Assembly (NCBI RefSeq): GCF_018219155.1
Contig: NZ_CP056123.1
Coordinates: forward strand, 2,241,505 to 2,305,504
Direction: 5' to 3'
DNA from: Moritella sp. 24
GTDB lineage: Bacteria; Pseudomonadota; Gammaproteobacteria; Enterobacterales; Moritellaceae
DNA: 64,000 nt
The notes beneath the pieces are model-generated. The model was not told where the DNA came from, did not search any database, and saw only the letters and a program-made list of their open reading frames with translations. The translations under genes and the position numbers were made by a program. Numbering within the stretch: position 1 is the first letter of the stretch; each line of letters opens with the position of its first letter. Shown in pieces: positions 17,365 to 26,979 of this stretch.

Positions 17365-17856
17365 ATGAAATCTTATTGGTACAAAGAACCTTGGTTTTGG
17401 TTCGTCATCTTCTTCCCTACACTCGCTGTTGTCGCTGGTACTTCTACTTTTGTTATCTTTCAAAACAATCAACCAGACATGGTTTCTGAAGATTACTATA
17501 AAGATGGTAAAAAAATTAACCAAGATTTAACGAAATATCATGAAGCATTAGCGCGTAATATTACGTTTGATCTTAAATTCGAAAATAACAGCGCAGTATT
17601 TTCTAAAGCAAGCGGCGATCTTGTTGCGAATCAAGCATTACAAGTATCATTTTTCCACGTTACGCTAGCAAAACACGATATTTCTGTACTCGCGACAGCA
17701 TCTGGTGATGGCAGTTACCGTATCGATATTCCGGAAGACATGCTCGAAGGTAAATGGCGTGTGCGTATTGAATCATTCGACAGTAAATGGCGTGTACAAG
17801 AATACGTTCAATATCCAAATACTTCTGTTATTAAGTTAGACGGCGAGCAAGATTAA
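17365..17856 (+). CDS. ccoH: cbb3 oxidase assembly protein FixH/CcoH
   Basis: This 163-residue FixH-family protein has one N-terminal membrane helix (~9-28) and a periplasmic beta-rich domain. The helix is preceded by WYKEPWFW, typical of the family, and followed by YYKDGKKINQDL. CcoH is needed for stable assembly of the cbb3 complex. I chose ATG 17365, which has GGAG seven bases upstream, rather than the open frame reaching back to 17317 into the terminator. Its stop codon overlaps the ccoI start. Confidence 0.9.
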   Translation: MKSYWYKEPWFWFVIFFPTLAVVAGTSTFVIFQNNQPDMVSEDYYKDGKKINQDLTKYHEALARNITFDLKFENNSAVFSKASGDLVANQALQVSFFHVTLAKHDISVLATASGDGSYRIDIPEDMLEGKWRVRIESFDSKWRVQEYVQYPNTSVIKLDGEQD

Positions 17857-20249
17857 TGTCAAACGGTACTGATTGTTATCACTGCGGTGAAGTTGTATTA
17901 GCTGCAGATAAAAATAAATATAAAGTCTATATAGCACCTGAAGAACGCGAAATGTGTTGTCCAGGCTGCCAATCTGTCGCAGAAATGATTGTTGGTTCAG
18001 GATTAAGTTCTTATTATGAACACAGGACCGATTTATCACCCACGGCAAAGCAATTAGTACCGGATGAATTATTACGATTAGAAATTTATGATGATAATGA
18101 AATTCAAGATGAATTTGTTTATCAAGATGGTGAGATTAAAGAAATAACACTGACTGTCGAAGGGTTAACGTGCGCTGCGTGTGCATGGTTAATTGAAAAG
18201 AGTTTACGTAATACCAAAGGTATCCATTTTATTAATGTGAATGCGACAAGTAACCGTATTTCGATTAAATGGATTGATGAGCACATTAAGTTAAGTGACA
18301 TCCTAAAACGTATCAATAACTTAGGTTACAGCGCCTCCCCTTTTCAAGCTGATCAACATGAGTTGATGTATAACAAGCAACTTAAGTCTTACTTTAGACG
18401 CTTAGGTTTAGCTGGCTTAGCAACAATGCAAGTGATGATGTTTGCGGTTGCGCTTTATTCTACGTGGTTTGGCGATATGGAAGAGATGTATCGTCAACTA
18501 TTCCGCTGGGTTAGTTTAATTGTAGCCACCCCTGTACTACTTTATTCAGCACAGCCTTTCTATTCAAACGCGCTGCGTAATTTACGAACCCGAACCTTAG
18601 GAATGGACGTTCCCGTTTCAATCGCATTGTTAGGCGCTTATACCGCCTCCGCCTATGCAACCATGACTGGTACTGGTGAAGTATATTTTGAATCCATTTC
18701 TATGTTTACCTTCTTTCTATTATTCGGTCGTTACTTAGAGCTAAGAGCCAGAAAGAAAACATCTGAACTCAGTGCGAATATGGCAAAGTTGATTCCAAAC
18801 ATGGCATTACGCCTCAATGCCGATAAAACAGAAAAGTTAATTCCAACTAAGCAACTCGACATTGGTGATTACGTTATTGTTAAAAGTGGTGAAGTCATTC
18901 CTTGTGACGGTACCATTATTAATGGTGAAACAAGTGTTGATGAATCAATGCTAACAGGTGAGTTTTTACCGATCGTTAAATCGATAGATAGCGGTGTGTA
19001 CACTGGTAGTCTTAATGTAGAGCAAACCATTACAGTGTGTGTGACTAAAACACATAAACACAATTTGATTTCGGAAATTATTCGCCTACAAAATACAGCG
19101 CAGTCTTCAAAACCTCAAATTTCAGTGTTAGCAGACAAGATTTCACGTTACTTCGTACTTGCCTTACTTATTATTTCTGCTGGTACTTATCTATTTTGGT
19201 TAGGGCACGATCCTGACAAAGCATTTTGGATTACTTTATCAGTATTAGTGGCAACTTGCCCCTGCGCATTATCACTTGCAACACCAACGGCATTGACTTG
19301 TGCGACGAGTTTCTTATCACAGCGCGGTATTCTAATACGTAAAGAGCATGTACTTGAATCATTAACGAATATTAATGAAGTCGCATTTGATAAAACAGGT
19401 ACATTAACCAAGGGTGCTTTCACGCTGACCAGTATTAAAGCTGAATGTGATATGCAAAATGAAGAGTTGCTGCGTCTCGCTACATCTTTAGAAAAACATT
19501 CAACACACCCTATCGCGACAGCCTTCAAAACAGACATGGCCTTGATGGAATTTGATAAAACAGAAAACCACATTGGTCTTGGTATTTCAGGGACTATCGG
19601 TTCTGATGTTTATAAAATTGGTTCAGCATCGTTTACAAATCAGGTCAGTTTAGAATCAGACGGTAAAGAGATCCTTGTCTATCTCATAAAAAATGATCTG
19701 CTCATCGCCCGCTTTTATATTCAAGATGAAATGCGTGATAATGTATCAACCACATTAGACTACATTGCTGCTACAGGTGTAGACATTACTCTGCTTACTG
19801 GCGATACCAAAGATAATACAAACAAAGTTACTGAAGGCTTGGCAATTACAAATAGGAAGACGAGTCAGTCACCAGAAAGTAAACTTGCTTATATTAATCA
19901 GCAACAAGCGAACAATAAATTAGTACTAATGGTCGGTGATGGTGTCAATGATGCGCCGGTATTGAGTGCTGCTACGGTATCTGTTGCTATGGGTGAAGGT
20001 TCTGATTTAGCGAAAAATAGCGCCGATGTGGTGTTATTAAGCACTGATTTTATTGCAATGAAATATATGCTGGCTACTGCGACCAAAACCTATAAAATAA
20101 TCAAACAAAACTTAATGTGGGCACTTGGTTATAACTCATTAATTTTGCCGCTGGCGATGTCAGGTAGTGTACCGCCATATATCGCTGTTGTAGGTATGTC
20201 ACTTAGCTCCCTACTTGTTATTGGTAATTCATTAAGGCTGTTGAAGTAA
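17856..20249 (+). CDS. ccoI: Copper-translocating P1B-type ATPase CcoI/FixI
   Basis: CcoI moves copper across the inner membrane for the cbb3 CuB site. The N-terminal cysteine pairs CYHC and CCPGC mark the FixI subgroup. They are followed by a heavy-metal domain with CAAC (~107). The membrane core holds CPC (in TCPCALSLATP, ~468), the phosphorylation site is DKTGTLT (~512), and the hinge is GDGVNDAP (~695). It has 797 residues, as expected. Start and stop codons overlap ccoH and ccoS (TAATG), so translation is coupled. Confidence 0.96.
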   Translation: MSNGTDCYHCGEVVLAADKNKYKVYIAPEEREMCCPGCQSVAEMIVGSGLSSYYEHRTDLSPTAKQLVPDELLRLEIYDDNEIQDEFVYQDGEIKEITLTVEGLTCAACAWLIEKSLRNTKGIHFINVNATSNRISIKWIDEHIKLSDILKRINNLGYSASPFQADQHELMYNKQLKSYFRRLGLAGLATMQVMMFAVALYSTWFGDMEEMYRQLFRWVSLIVATPVLLYSAQPFYSNALRNLRTRTLGMDVPVSIALLGAYTASAYATMTGTGEVYFESISMFTFFLLFGRYLELRARKKTSELSANMAKLIPNMALRLNADKTEKLIPTKQLDIGDYVIVKSGEVIPCDGTIINGETSVDESMLTGEFLPIVKSIDSGVYTGSLNVEQTITVCVTKTHKHNLISEIIRLQNTAQSSKPQISVLADKISRYFVLALLIISAGTYLFWLGHDPDKAFWITLSVLVATCPCALSLATPTALTCATSFLSQRGILIRKEHVLESLTNINEVAFDKTGTLTKGAFTLTSIKAECDMQNEELLRLATSLEKHSTHPIATAFKTDMALMEFDKTENHIGLGISGTIGSDVYKIGSASFTNQVSLESDGKEILVYLIKNDLLIARFYIQDEMRDNVSTTLDYIAATGVDITLLTGDTKDNTNKVTEGLAITNRKTSQSPESKLAYINQQQANNKLVLMVGDGVNDAPVLSAATVSVAMGEGSDLAKNSADVVLLSTDFIAMKYMLATATKTYKIIKQNLMWALGYNSLILPLAMSGSVPPYIAVVGMSLSSLLVIGNSLRLLK

Positions 20250-20425
20250 TGGAAATTATATTTATGTTGATCCCAATTGCGATTATTTTTGTCGCAATTG
20301 CTGTAGGTGTCTTTTTTTGGGCCGTTAAATCAGATCAATTTGAAGATTTAGAACGCGAAGGGAGTAATATCTTGTTTGATGACAATGATAATAACGACTC
20401 ACCTGTAGAAAAACATGATAACTAG
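20249..20425 (+). CDS. ccoS: cbb3 oxidase maturation protein CcoS
   Basis: This 58-residue protein is read by hand. It begins MEIIFMLIPIAIIFVAIAVG, a single membrane helix, then has FFWAVKSDQFEDLEREG, the conserved CcoS signature, and an Asp/Asn-rich tail. CcoS is needed for insertion of heme and copper into the cbb3 oxidase. It starts inside the ccoI stop (TAATG), and its last 11 bases overlap the start of the SafE-like gene. The position directly after ccoI is the standard one. Confidence 0.93.
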   Translation: MEIIFMLIPIAIIFVAIAVGVFFWAVKSDQFEDLEREGSNILFDDNDNNDSPVEKHDN

Positions 20426-21104
20426 TCTTATCGCGGCATTCATGATCGGTGTGTTAGGCGCTGGTCACTGTATTGCAATGTGCGGTGGTATTTCGGGTGC
20501 GATTGCACATGCAAGTAGTAAGTCATCTTCTCAGTCAATGCCCCTAACGCCTCTTTTCTATAATTTAGGTCGTATCAGCAGCTATACTTTAATTGGTACT
20601 CTTGTTGGTTACACGGCGCAAATTGGATTGAATTTTGGTGCAGGTTACGACTTACTCGTCATTTTACGTTTTATTTCGGGCATAACACTTATCCTTATTG
20701 GTTTGTATATTGCTCAACTTAATTCGACGATCTTGCAACTTGAAAAGGTAGGACGTTTATTATGGCGTTATATTCAACCCGTTGCCCGCCAGTTTTTACC
20801 GTTAAAAACGCCCTATCATGCATTTCCACTTGGCTTTTTGTGGGGGTGGCTACCTTGCGGTTTAGTGTATTCAGCATTAACACTCGCACTATCAACGGGT
20901 TCTGCGTTAGAATCTGGGCTAACGATGTTTGCATTCGGCTTGGGGACATTCCCTATTATGTTTTTAGTCGGGAGCTTATCAAACCAATTCAATCGTTTAA
21001 TACAGAATTCAAAGTTTAAAAAATGTAGTGGTTTATTACTTGTTGTATTTGGTTCACATGTTATTTATATTGCTATAGTACAATTGAGTGCTAATAGCCT
21101 ATAA
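20415..21104 (+). CDS. Sulfite exporter TauE/SafE-family membrane protein
   Basis: This 229-residue protein has about six membrane helices. The conserved N-terminus is GVLGAGHCIAMCGGISGA, and a related GFLWGWLPCGLVYSAL lies near 135-150; the Cys and Gly pattern is typical of the DsbD/SafE-like family found next to ccoS. In this position the family is usually linked to copper handling or cytochrome oxidase biogenesis rather than sulfite export. That role is an inference from neighbours. It overlaps ccoS and closes the assembly operon before fnr. Confidence 0.88.
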   Translation: MITSLIAAFMIGVLGAGHCIAMCGGISGAIAHASSKSSSQSMPLTPLFYNLGRISSYTLIGTLVGYTAQIGLNFGAGYDLLVILRFISGITLILIGLYIAQLNSTILQLEKVGRLLWRYIQPVARQFLPLKTPYHAFPLGFLWGWLPCGLVYSALTLALSTGSALESGLTMFAFGLGTFPIMFLVGSLSNQFNRLIQNSKFKKCSGLLLVVFGSHVIYIAIVQLSANSL

Positions 21105-21117
21105 AGCTGTTACAATA

Positions 21118-21131
21118 TTGACATATATCAA
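21118..21131. promoter_or_regulatory. FNR box upstream of fnr
   Basis: TTGACATATATCAA matches TTGAT-N4-ATCAA except for one base (C for T in the left half). It lies 17 bases before the fnr start, a position suited to autoregulation, probably repression. Confidence 0.6.
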
Positions 21132-21148
21132 AAGAGTTTAGTGGGATT

Positions 21149-21895
21149 ATGGCCTTAGATAAAAAGATAGCAACACGAACGACGCCTTCAAAATGTGAAA
21201 TTCACTGCCAGAATTGCAGTATTAGTCAGCTTTGCATACCATATTCTTTAAATGATTCAGAGTTAGATTCACTCGATCAAATTATTGAACGTAAAAAACC
21301 GTTTCAAAAGCATGATGAAATCTTCAAAGCTGGTGACAAAGTTAAATCACTTTACGCAATTCGTTCAGGTTCTGTTAAATCATACACAATCACTGAACAA
21401 GGTGATGAACAAATCACAGGTTTCCACCTTGCTGGTGATTTAATCGGTTTCGATGGTTTAAGCTCAGGTGTTCACCCTAGTTTTTCTCAAGCATTAGAAA
21501 CTTCAATGGTTTGTGAAATCCCATACGACACACTGGATGACTTAATTGGTAAAATGCCAATGTTACGCCGTCAAGTGATGCGTTTAATGAGTGGTGAAAT
21601 TGCTGCTGATCAAGAAATGATTTTATTATTAAGTAAAAAGAATGCCGAGCAACGTCTTGCAGCCTTCTTAAATAATTTATCAGTTCGTTTTTCTGAGCGT
21701 GGTTTTTCACCTAAAGAATTCCGTTTAACCATGACTCGTGGTGATATCGGTAACTACTTAGGTCTGACTGTTGAAACTATTAGTCGCTTACTTGGCCGTT
21801 TCCAAACAAGTGAAATGATTGAAGTAAAAGGGAAATATATCAGCATTATAGACCGTGAAAGTTTAGCAACACTTGCTGGTAAGAAAGACGTATAG
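21149..21895 (+). CDS. fnr: Oxygen-sensing transcriptional regulator FNR (EtrA)
   Basis: FNR is the [4Fe-4S]-dependent CRP-family switch for low-oxygen genes. The cluster ligands are visible in [14 protein letters not shown] (three N-terminal Cys of the FNR pattern) plus a fourth in SMVCEIP near 123. The cyclic-nucleotide-like barrel covers ~45-150. The helix-turn-helix near 205-225 has [13 protein letters not shown], whose Glu, Ser and Arg recognise TTGAT. It has 248 residues, close to E. coli FNR. It lies directly after the cbb3 assembly genes, and FNR boxes precede both itself and ccoN. Confidence 0.97.
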   Translation: MALDKKIATRTTPSKCEIHCQNCSISQLCIPYSLNDSELDSLDQIIERKKPFQKHDEIFKAGDKVKSLYAIRSGSVKSYTITEQGDEQITGFHLAGDLIGFDGLSSGVHPSFSQALETSMVCEIPYDTLDDLIGKMPMLRRQVMRLMSGEIAADQEMILLLSKKNAEQRLAAFLNNLSVRFSERGFSPKEFRLTMTRGDIGNYLGLTVETISRLLGRFQTSEMIEVKGKYISIIDRESLATLAGKKDV

Positions 21896-21902
21896 CAAAA
21901 AT

Positions 21903-21936
21903 TAAGCTTATTGCTATTTATTTACAATAAGTTAGT
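21903..21936 (+). terminator. Possible terminator after fnr
   Basis: An imperfect hairpin AAGCTTATTG/CAATAAGTT with an AT-rich loop lies just after the fnr stop. It has no clear T-run, so the assignment is weak. Confidence 0.35.
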
Positions 21937-22055
21937 ACATTTATGGCATCTATCACAAATTGAGATATAGTTAGGTAAGTAAAATTATTGGTTATGTATA
22001 ATCAATAGAAGAAACATATACTTAATCTATATTCAATTCGTGATAAAGGTGCCTT

Positions 22056-22967
22056 ATGAATAAATACAAAAATATTCTAGTGGTTGCAGATCAAGTTAAT
22101 ACACCGCAGATAGCATTATCTCGTGCATTGTATCTAGCCTCTCAACAAGATAACGTTTCAATTTCTCTTCTCCTTGTTATTTATGACCTTTCTTATGAAT
22201 TAACTTCCCTTTTTTCAAGTGACGAACGACAATCAATGCAAGACGCCATTGTTGCCGAAGAAAAAAAGTCATTTATGGCGCAATTATCGCAAGACTATCC
22301 TGGTGCAAACATAAAGGTAAAACTGGTTTGGCATAAGCGTCCATTCGAATCGATATTAGAAGAAGCAAAGCTTAATAATCATGATTTAATTGTTAAAAGC
22401 ACGCACGACCATAATAAACTCAGCGCTGTTATGTTTACCCCTACTGATTGGCATTTATTACGTAAAAGTGAGTGTCCGGTTTTATTGGTTAAAGATCATG
22501 AGTGGCCTGTTGGTGGAAATATTGTCGCAGCAATTCAAGTGCTTGAAACTACTAGCCTAAGTAGTGACGATGATAATTCAATTAACGAACGCATTACTCA
22601 AGAAGCGCTTCAGTTAAAAGAACTATTAAATGCGAATATTCATTTAGCGAATGCTTACCCAAGTACACCAGAACATATATCCATTGAAATCCCCAATTTC
22701 GATGCGGTTGCCTACAATCAAGAAATCGAAGAACACCATAAAACGTCTATGTACAATCATGCTGAAAAGTTTAATGTGGCAAAAGAAAATGTACACATCG
22801 AATCTGGTGCTCCGGAAGATGTTATTGCAGACGTGGTACAAGAAGTTGATGCTGAATTAGTTATCTTAGGCGCCCCTACTCGTAATGGATTTTCTGCTTT
22901 TCTTATCGGTAATACAGCGGAAATGGTGATTGATTCAATTAATTGCGACCTTCTTGCATTAAAATAA
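22056..22967 (+). CDS. uspE: Universal stress protein UspE (tandem USP domains)
   Basis: Two USP domains are joined: residues ~1-145 (YKNILVVAD; LRKSECPVLLVKD) and ~155-303 (ending ILGAPTRNGFSAFLIGNTAEMVID). The second domain keeps the G-2x-G-9x-G(S/T)-like nucleotide-binding pattern in GAPTRNGFSAFLIGNTAE. It has 303 residues, near E. coli UspE (316). UspE helps cells survive stress and affects motility and adhesion in enterobacteria. The fnr-uspE order is conserved in many gammaproteobacteria. It has its own promoter space of 160 bases. Confidence 0.93.
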   Translation: MNKYKNILVVADQVNTPQIALSRALYLASQQDNVSISLLLVIYDLSYELTSLFSSDERQSMQDAIVAEEKKSFMAQLSQDYPGANIKVKLVWHKRPFESILEEAKLNNHDLIVKSTHDHNKLSAVMFTPTDWHLLRKSECPVLLVKDHEWPVGGNIVAAIQVLETTSLSSDDDNSINERITQEALQLKELLNANIHLANAYPSTPEHISIEIPNFDAVAYNQEIEEHHKTSMYNHAEKFNVAKENVHIESGAPEDVIADVVQEVDAELVILGAPTRNGFSAFLIGNTAEMVIDSINCDLLALK

Positions 22968-23013
22968 TTAACAGACACTTATATGTATAGCTAAGCTTGC
23001 TGTACACGCTTGT

Positions 23014-23034
23014 ACCGGAACTTGCTTTTCCGGT
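23014..23034 (+). terminator. Hairpin between uspE and ttcA
   Basis: A perfect 7-bp stem ACCGGAA/TTCCGGT with a 7-base loop lies about 47 bases past uspE. The following sequence lacks a T-run, so termination is possible but weakly supported. Confidence 0.4.
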
Positions 23035-23085
23035 CTGCTTGGGTATACTGCGCTGCTTACAGCATTATTTATCCTGAGTGTCCCA

Positions 23086-24015
23086 ATGAATCCTGAAAAT
23101 TTTACTGCTTTAGAAAAAAAGCAATTTGCTAAACTGCAAAAAAAACTGCGCCATGAAACAGGTAAAGCAATCGTAGATTATAATATGATTGAAGATGGTG
23201 ACAGAGTCATGGTTTGTTTATCTGGTGGCGCTGATAGTTTTACAATGCTTGATATTTTACTTCAATTACAAGCTGCTGCACCAATTAGCTTTGATATCAT
23301 CGCAGTAAACCTAGATCAAAAACAACCTGGCTTTCCTGAAGATATTCTTCCTAATTATTTAGAAAATCTTGGTATTGAATACAAGATTGTTCAAAAAGAT
23401 ACTTACAGTATTGTAAAAGATAAAATTCCAGAAGGTAAAACGACTTGTAGCCTTTGCTCTCGTTTACGTCGCGGTATTCTTTATAATGCAGCTGTTGATT
23501 TAGGTGCTACAAAACTTGCACTGGGTCATCACGCTGACGATATTGTTGAAACATTATTCTTAAATATGTTCCACGGCGGCAAAATGAAAACGATGCCACC
23601 AAAACTTATCTCTGATGATAAACGTAACATCGTTATTCGCCCACTTGCGTATTGCCGTGAAACAGATATCAAAGCATATTCAGCGTTTAAACAATTCCCT
23701 ATTATTCCTTGTAACCTGTGTGGTTCTCAAGAGAACTTACAACGCCAAGCTGTTAAAGCAATGCTTTCACAATGGGATGAAGCAAATCCTGGCCGTGTAA
23801 ATAATTGTTTCAACGCAATTCGTAACGTTGTGCCAAGTCACTTAGCAGATACAAATGCATTTGATTTTGTAAACATGGATTTAGAACGTGCAGATGAACT
23901 TACTGAGTTTGATACTGCCTTCGATAATGAAATTGAAATGATTCCTGTTGAAGATGCTAAGGCTGGCGTTGAAAAATTTGATCCAAGTGAAGCTATCACT
24001 GTGATTGAATTATAA
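23086..24015 (+). CDS. ttcA: tRNA 2-thiocytidine biosynthesis protein TtcA
   Basis: TtcA thiolates cytidine 32 of certain tRNAs, using ATP and an iron-sulfur cluster. The PP-loop SGGADS is at 46-51. The cluster cysteines are in CSLC (121-124) and CNLC (209-212), and the conserved GHHADD is at 147-152. It has 309 residues, as in E. coli. It follows uspE, as in related genomes, and ends in a bidirectional terminator. Confidence 0.96.
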   Translation: MNPENFTALEKKQFAKLQKKLRHETGKAIVDYNMIEDGDRVMVCLSGGADSFTMLDILLQLQAAAPISFDIIAVNLDQKQPGFPEDILPNYLENLGIEYKIVQKDTYSIVKDKIPEGKTTCSLCSRLRRGILYNAAVDLGATKLALGHHADDIVETLFLNMFHGGKMKTMPPKLISDDKRNIVIRPLAYCRETDIKAYSAFKQFPIIPCNLCGSQENLQRQAVKAMLSQWDEANPGRVNNCFNAIRNVVPSHLADTNAFDFVNMDLERADELTEFDTAFDNEIEMIPVEDAKAGVEKFDPSEAITVIEL

Positions 24016-24057
24016 AAACGATAGACGTTAAGAATAAAAATATAATTTGAAATAGAA

Positions 24058-24096
24058 ATAAAAAAGCACTGCGTTTATGCAGTGCTTTTTTTTTGA
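24058..24096 (+). terminator. Bidirectional terminator ttcA / DUF2987 gene
   Basis: The perfect stem AAAAAGCACTGC/GCAGTGCTTTTT with a short GTTTAT loop has T-runs in both directions between convergent genes. Confidence 0.93.
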
Positions 24097-24111
24097 TTCA
24101 AACTGAGCTAA

Positions 24112-24759
24112 TTATATTTCAGTTAAAGGAACAATGCGTAATGGTTGCTTACTGAATTTAATGCCCGCAATTTTATCGCGAATAATTTCATCTTGCGACA
24201 ACGAAATTTGTTTACCACTTTTAAATAAAGTACCGCTGGTGGTGTAAGCATCAACAGGTTCATCAAAAATAAACTGAACACCCACTGTCATTGGTAAATT
24301 CATACGACCAAAATAGCCAGCCATGTTACCCAAAAATAAATCAAACTCTTCAATTTGCTTCACTAACGATAGTGTAGAGAATTCCACACTGTCATTTTCT
24401 GCTGCCATAATTTGAAACGCGAGGTCACATGACGCAGTGTCTGTCACATTAACGTGCAGTTTTGCTTTGTCATCGCGTAATTGTTTGTTAAAAGGTAGCA
24501 TAAGTTCAGAGTCTGCGCCGACTTCTACATCTGTAATCTCGCCTTCGAAATTAATAAACGCGTTTTCAATCTGGCAATGCTTACCTGTCTGGCTATTATT
24601 AAGAAACACACCTATTTTAGTATTAACATATTGTTCTTTTTTACTATTTTTAATTCTGTTATAAAAACCATCATAACCAACGACTAATTCTTGGGCGCTT
24701 AAAGAAGGAACAAGAAGACTAGAAAGAAGCACCACTTTAATGAAATGGTTATTGAGCAT
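24112..24759 (-). CDS. Exported protein, DUF2987-like
   Basis: This 215-residue protein has a Sec signal peptide (~1-22, ending SLSA-QE). The mature part is beta-rich, with one conserved-looking Cys pair (HCQIENAF and SCDLAFQI) that could form a disulfide in the periplasm. It resembles the DUF2987 family of Shewanella and Vibrio, known only as conserved exported proteins. It is monocistronic, convergent with ttcA. I assign no function; the family match is from memory. Confidence 0.65.
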   Translation of the reverse strand: MLNNHFIKVVLLSSLLVPSLSAQELVVGYDGFYNRIKNSKKEQYVNTKIGVFLNNSQTGKHCQIENAFINFEGEITDVEVGADSELMLPFNKQLRDDKAKLHVNVTDTASCDLAFQIMAAENDSVEFSTLSLVKQIEEFDLFLGNMAGYFGRMNLPMTVGVQFIFDEPVDAYTTSGTLFKSGKQISLSQDEIIRDKIAGIKFSKQPLRIVPLTEI

Positions 24760-24978
24760 GATCTGATCCTTGATATCTGAGTAAAGGGCTAACTAAAACG
24801 AAAAGTTTTATTCCGGCTATTATACCTAAAATAAGTCATAAATTAGAGCACATAATCCATCTTTATTATTTTTGAAGTTTTAAAAATGACCTGAATATGT
24901 TTTTAACGCATTATTTTTATTGAAGTGCAAATTTATGCTTCATTTCTGTGAGCTATAGCATTAGAATTCACGCAAATC

Positions 24979-25003
24979 GTTCATCTTATTAGATTAGATG
25001 AAC
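24979..25003. repeat. Inverted repeat in potA leader
   Basis: The arms GTTCATCT and AGATGAAC are exact complements around nine bases. It ends about 12 bases before the potA ribosome binding site (TTAGG), so it could be an operator or a leader hairpin. Confidence 0.45.
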
Positions 25004-25025
25004 CTCTTATTATTTAGGTTTATTG

Positions 25026-26129
25026 ATGCTTAACAAAAATCAAAACTCAATCATTAGACTTGCTAACGCAAAAAAGTCATTTGATAACAAACTTATTATT
25101 AATGATTTAACGTTAGATATTTACGATGGCGAGTTCGTCACTATTTTAGGGCCTTCTGGTTGCGGAAAAACAACGGCATTACGTGTTCTTGCTGGGTTAG
25201 AAACGCTCGATAGCGGAGATGTTTATCTTGAAGATAAATGTATCACAAATGTCCCCGCAGAAAAGCGAAATACAAACACAGTGTTTCAAGGTTATGCACT
25301 ATTCCCACACATGACCGTGTTTGAAAATATCGCGTTTGGTTTACGTATGAAAAAAATTGCGGAATCAGATATCAAACAACGCGTAGATGAAATACTGAAT
25401 ATTGTAAAGTTGACTGATTTTAAAGATCGTCAACCGGCACAACTTTCAGGCGGTCAGCAACAGCGAGTAGCCATTGCCCGTGCAGTTGTGAATCGACCAA
25501 AAGTATTACTGTTAGATGAATCTCTCAGTGCGTTAGATTATAAATTACGTAAAGAGATGCAGAACGAGCTTAAAATGCTGCAGCGTAAATTGAATATTAC
25601 GTTTATATTTGTAACGCATGATCAAGAAGAAGCGTTAACGATGTCTGATCGCATCATCGTTATGAATAACGGTAATGTAGAACAAATCGGTACTCCTCGT
25701 GAAATTTACGAAACGCCGATAAACTTATTCGTGGCAAAGTTCATTGGTGAGATCAATATTTTCCCTGCTGTTATCGAATCTTGTTTAGACGACAACAAAT
25801 ACATCGCGAATGTACATAGTTGCCAGTATACGATTACCACTGAGTTACCATTAACGCAGAGCCAAGAAATTAATATATTACTTCGTCCTGAAGATCTTAG
25901 AATTAAAGAAATTGATGATAAGGCGACGTCGGCACAAATCACTGGGCATATTATTGAGCGAAACTATAAAGGAATGACATTAGATTCAGTTATTCGCTTA
26001 GATTCTGGTGAAAGAGTACAAATTAGTGAATTTTTTGATGAAGACGACCCTGACTTTGATCATAGCTTAGGCCAAAAGGTTGCGGTATCTTGGGTTGAAA
26101 GCTGGGAGGTTATCCTAAAAAATGATTAA
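25026..26129 (+). CDS. potA: Spermidine/putrescine ABC transporter ATPase PotA
   Basis: PotA energises polyamine uptake. It has Walker [10 protein letters not shown] near 42, the Q-loop, signature LSGGQQQR near 140, Walker [13 protein letters not shown] near 160, H-loop THDQEEAL, and a C-terminal TOBE-type regulatory domain (from ~285) with LLRPEDLRI. The frame is open from a TTG at 25023, but the ATG at 25026 is correctly spaced from TTAGG. It overlaps potB by 8 bases and is first in potABCD. Confidence 0.96.
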   Translation: MLNKNQNSIIRLANAKKSFDNKLIINDLTLDIYDGEFVTILGPSGCGKTTALRVLAGLETLDSGDVYLEDKCITNVPAEKRNTNTVFQGYALFPHMTVFENIAFGLRMKKIAESDIKQRVDEILNIVKLTDFKDRQPAQLSGGQQQRVAIARAVVNRPKVLLLDESLSALDYKLRKEMQNELKMLQRKLNITFIFVTHDQEEALTMSDRIIVMNNGNVEQIGTPREIYETPINLFVAKFIGEINIFPAVIESCLDDNKYIANVHSCQYTITTELPLTQSQEINILLRPEDLRIKEIDDKATSAQITGHIIERNYKGMTLDSVIRLDSGERVQISEFFDEDDPDFDHSLGQKVAVSWVESWEVILKND

Positions 26130-26979
26130 TTCGTCGCTTTTTAAGCGTTTCTCTATCGGACTTTTATTGGTCTGGTTGAGTGTATTCGTTTTACTTCCAA
26201 ATATAATGATCATTATCACTAGTTTTTTAACGCGTGATGATGCGAACTTAATCAGTTTAACGTTCACGTTAGATAATTACATTCGATTGTTTGATCCTTT
26301 ATATTTCAAAGTATTAAAACATTCGGTGTACATGGCAAGTATTGCGACTTTAATTTGCTTAATTATTGGTTATCCTTTTGCCTATACGATTGCTCAGTTA
26401 CCAAAAAAAGTAAGACCCGTTCTCTTATTTTTGATTATTGTCCCCTTCTGGACAAACTCATTAATTAGAACCTACGGTATCAAGATCTTATTAGCTAAAA
26501 AAGGACTACTAAACGCTTTTTTACTCAATTTACACATCATTGATAAACCGCTTAAGCTTATGTATACAGAGTTTGCCGTTATTTTTGCACTCGTTTATAT
26601 CTTGTTACCGTTTATGATTTTGCCTTTGTATTCAAGTATTGAAAAAATTGATAAGAGTTTAATTGAAGCAGCAAAAGATCTTGGTGCATCTAAATTCACC
26701 ACATTTTTAAAAATCGAATTACCTTTAACAATGTCAGGTATTATTGCGGGTATGCTATTAGTGTTTTTACCTGCGATGGGCATGTTCTATATTGCAGATC
26801 TTGTTGGTGGTGCTAAAAACTTATTAATTGGTAATACGATTAAAACACAATTTTTGAATATTCGAGATTGGCCATTTGGTTCTGCTGCAAGTATTACCTT
26901 AACAGTATTTATGGCTGGATTATTATACTTCTATTATAAAGTCGGCACGTCAATTAAGAATAGAGGTAACAATGCTTAA
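26122..26979 (+). CDS. potB: Spermidine/putrescine ABC transporter permease PotB
   Basis: This 285-residue inner-membrane protein has six predicted helices. The permease coupling motif is [22 protein letters not shown] (given in part: [14 protein letters not shown], ~180-193). PotB and PotC form the polyamine channel. Its start lies inside potA and its stop inside potC (8-base overlaps), so the three genes are translationally coupled. Confidence 0.95.
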   Translation: MINSSLFKRFSIGLLLVWLSVFVLLPNIMIIITSFLTRDDANLISLTFTLDNYIRLFDPLYFKVLKHSVYMASIATLICLIIGYPFAYTIAQLPKKVRPVLLFLIIVPFWTNSLIRTYGIKILLAKKGLLNAFLLNLHIIDKPLKLMYTEFAVIFALVYILLPFMILPLYSSIEKIDKSLIEAAKDLGASKFTTFLKIELPLTMSGIIAGMLLVFLPAMGMFYIADLVGGAKNLLIGNTIKTQFLNIRDWPFGSAASITLTVFMAGLLYFYYKVGTSIKNRGNNA

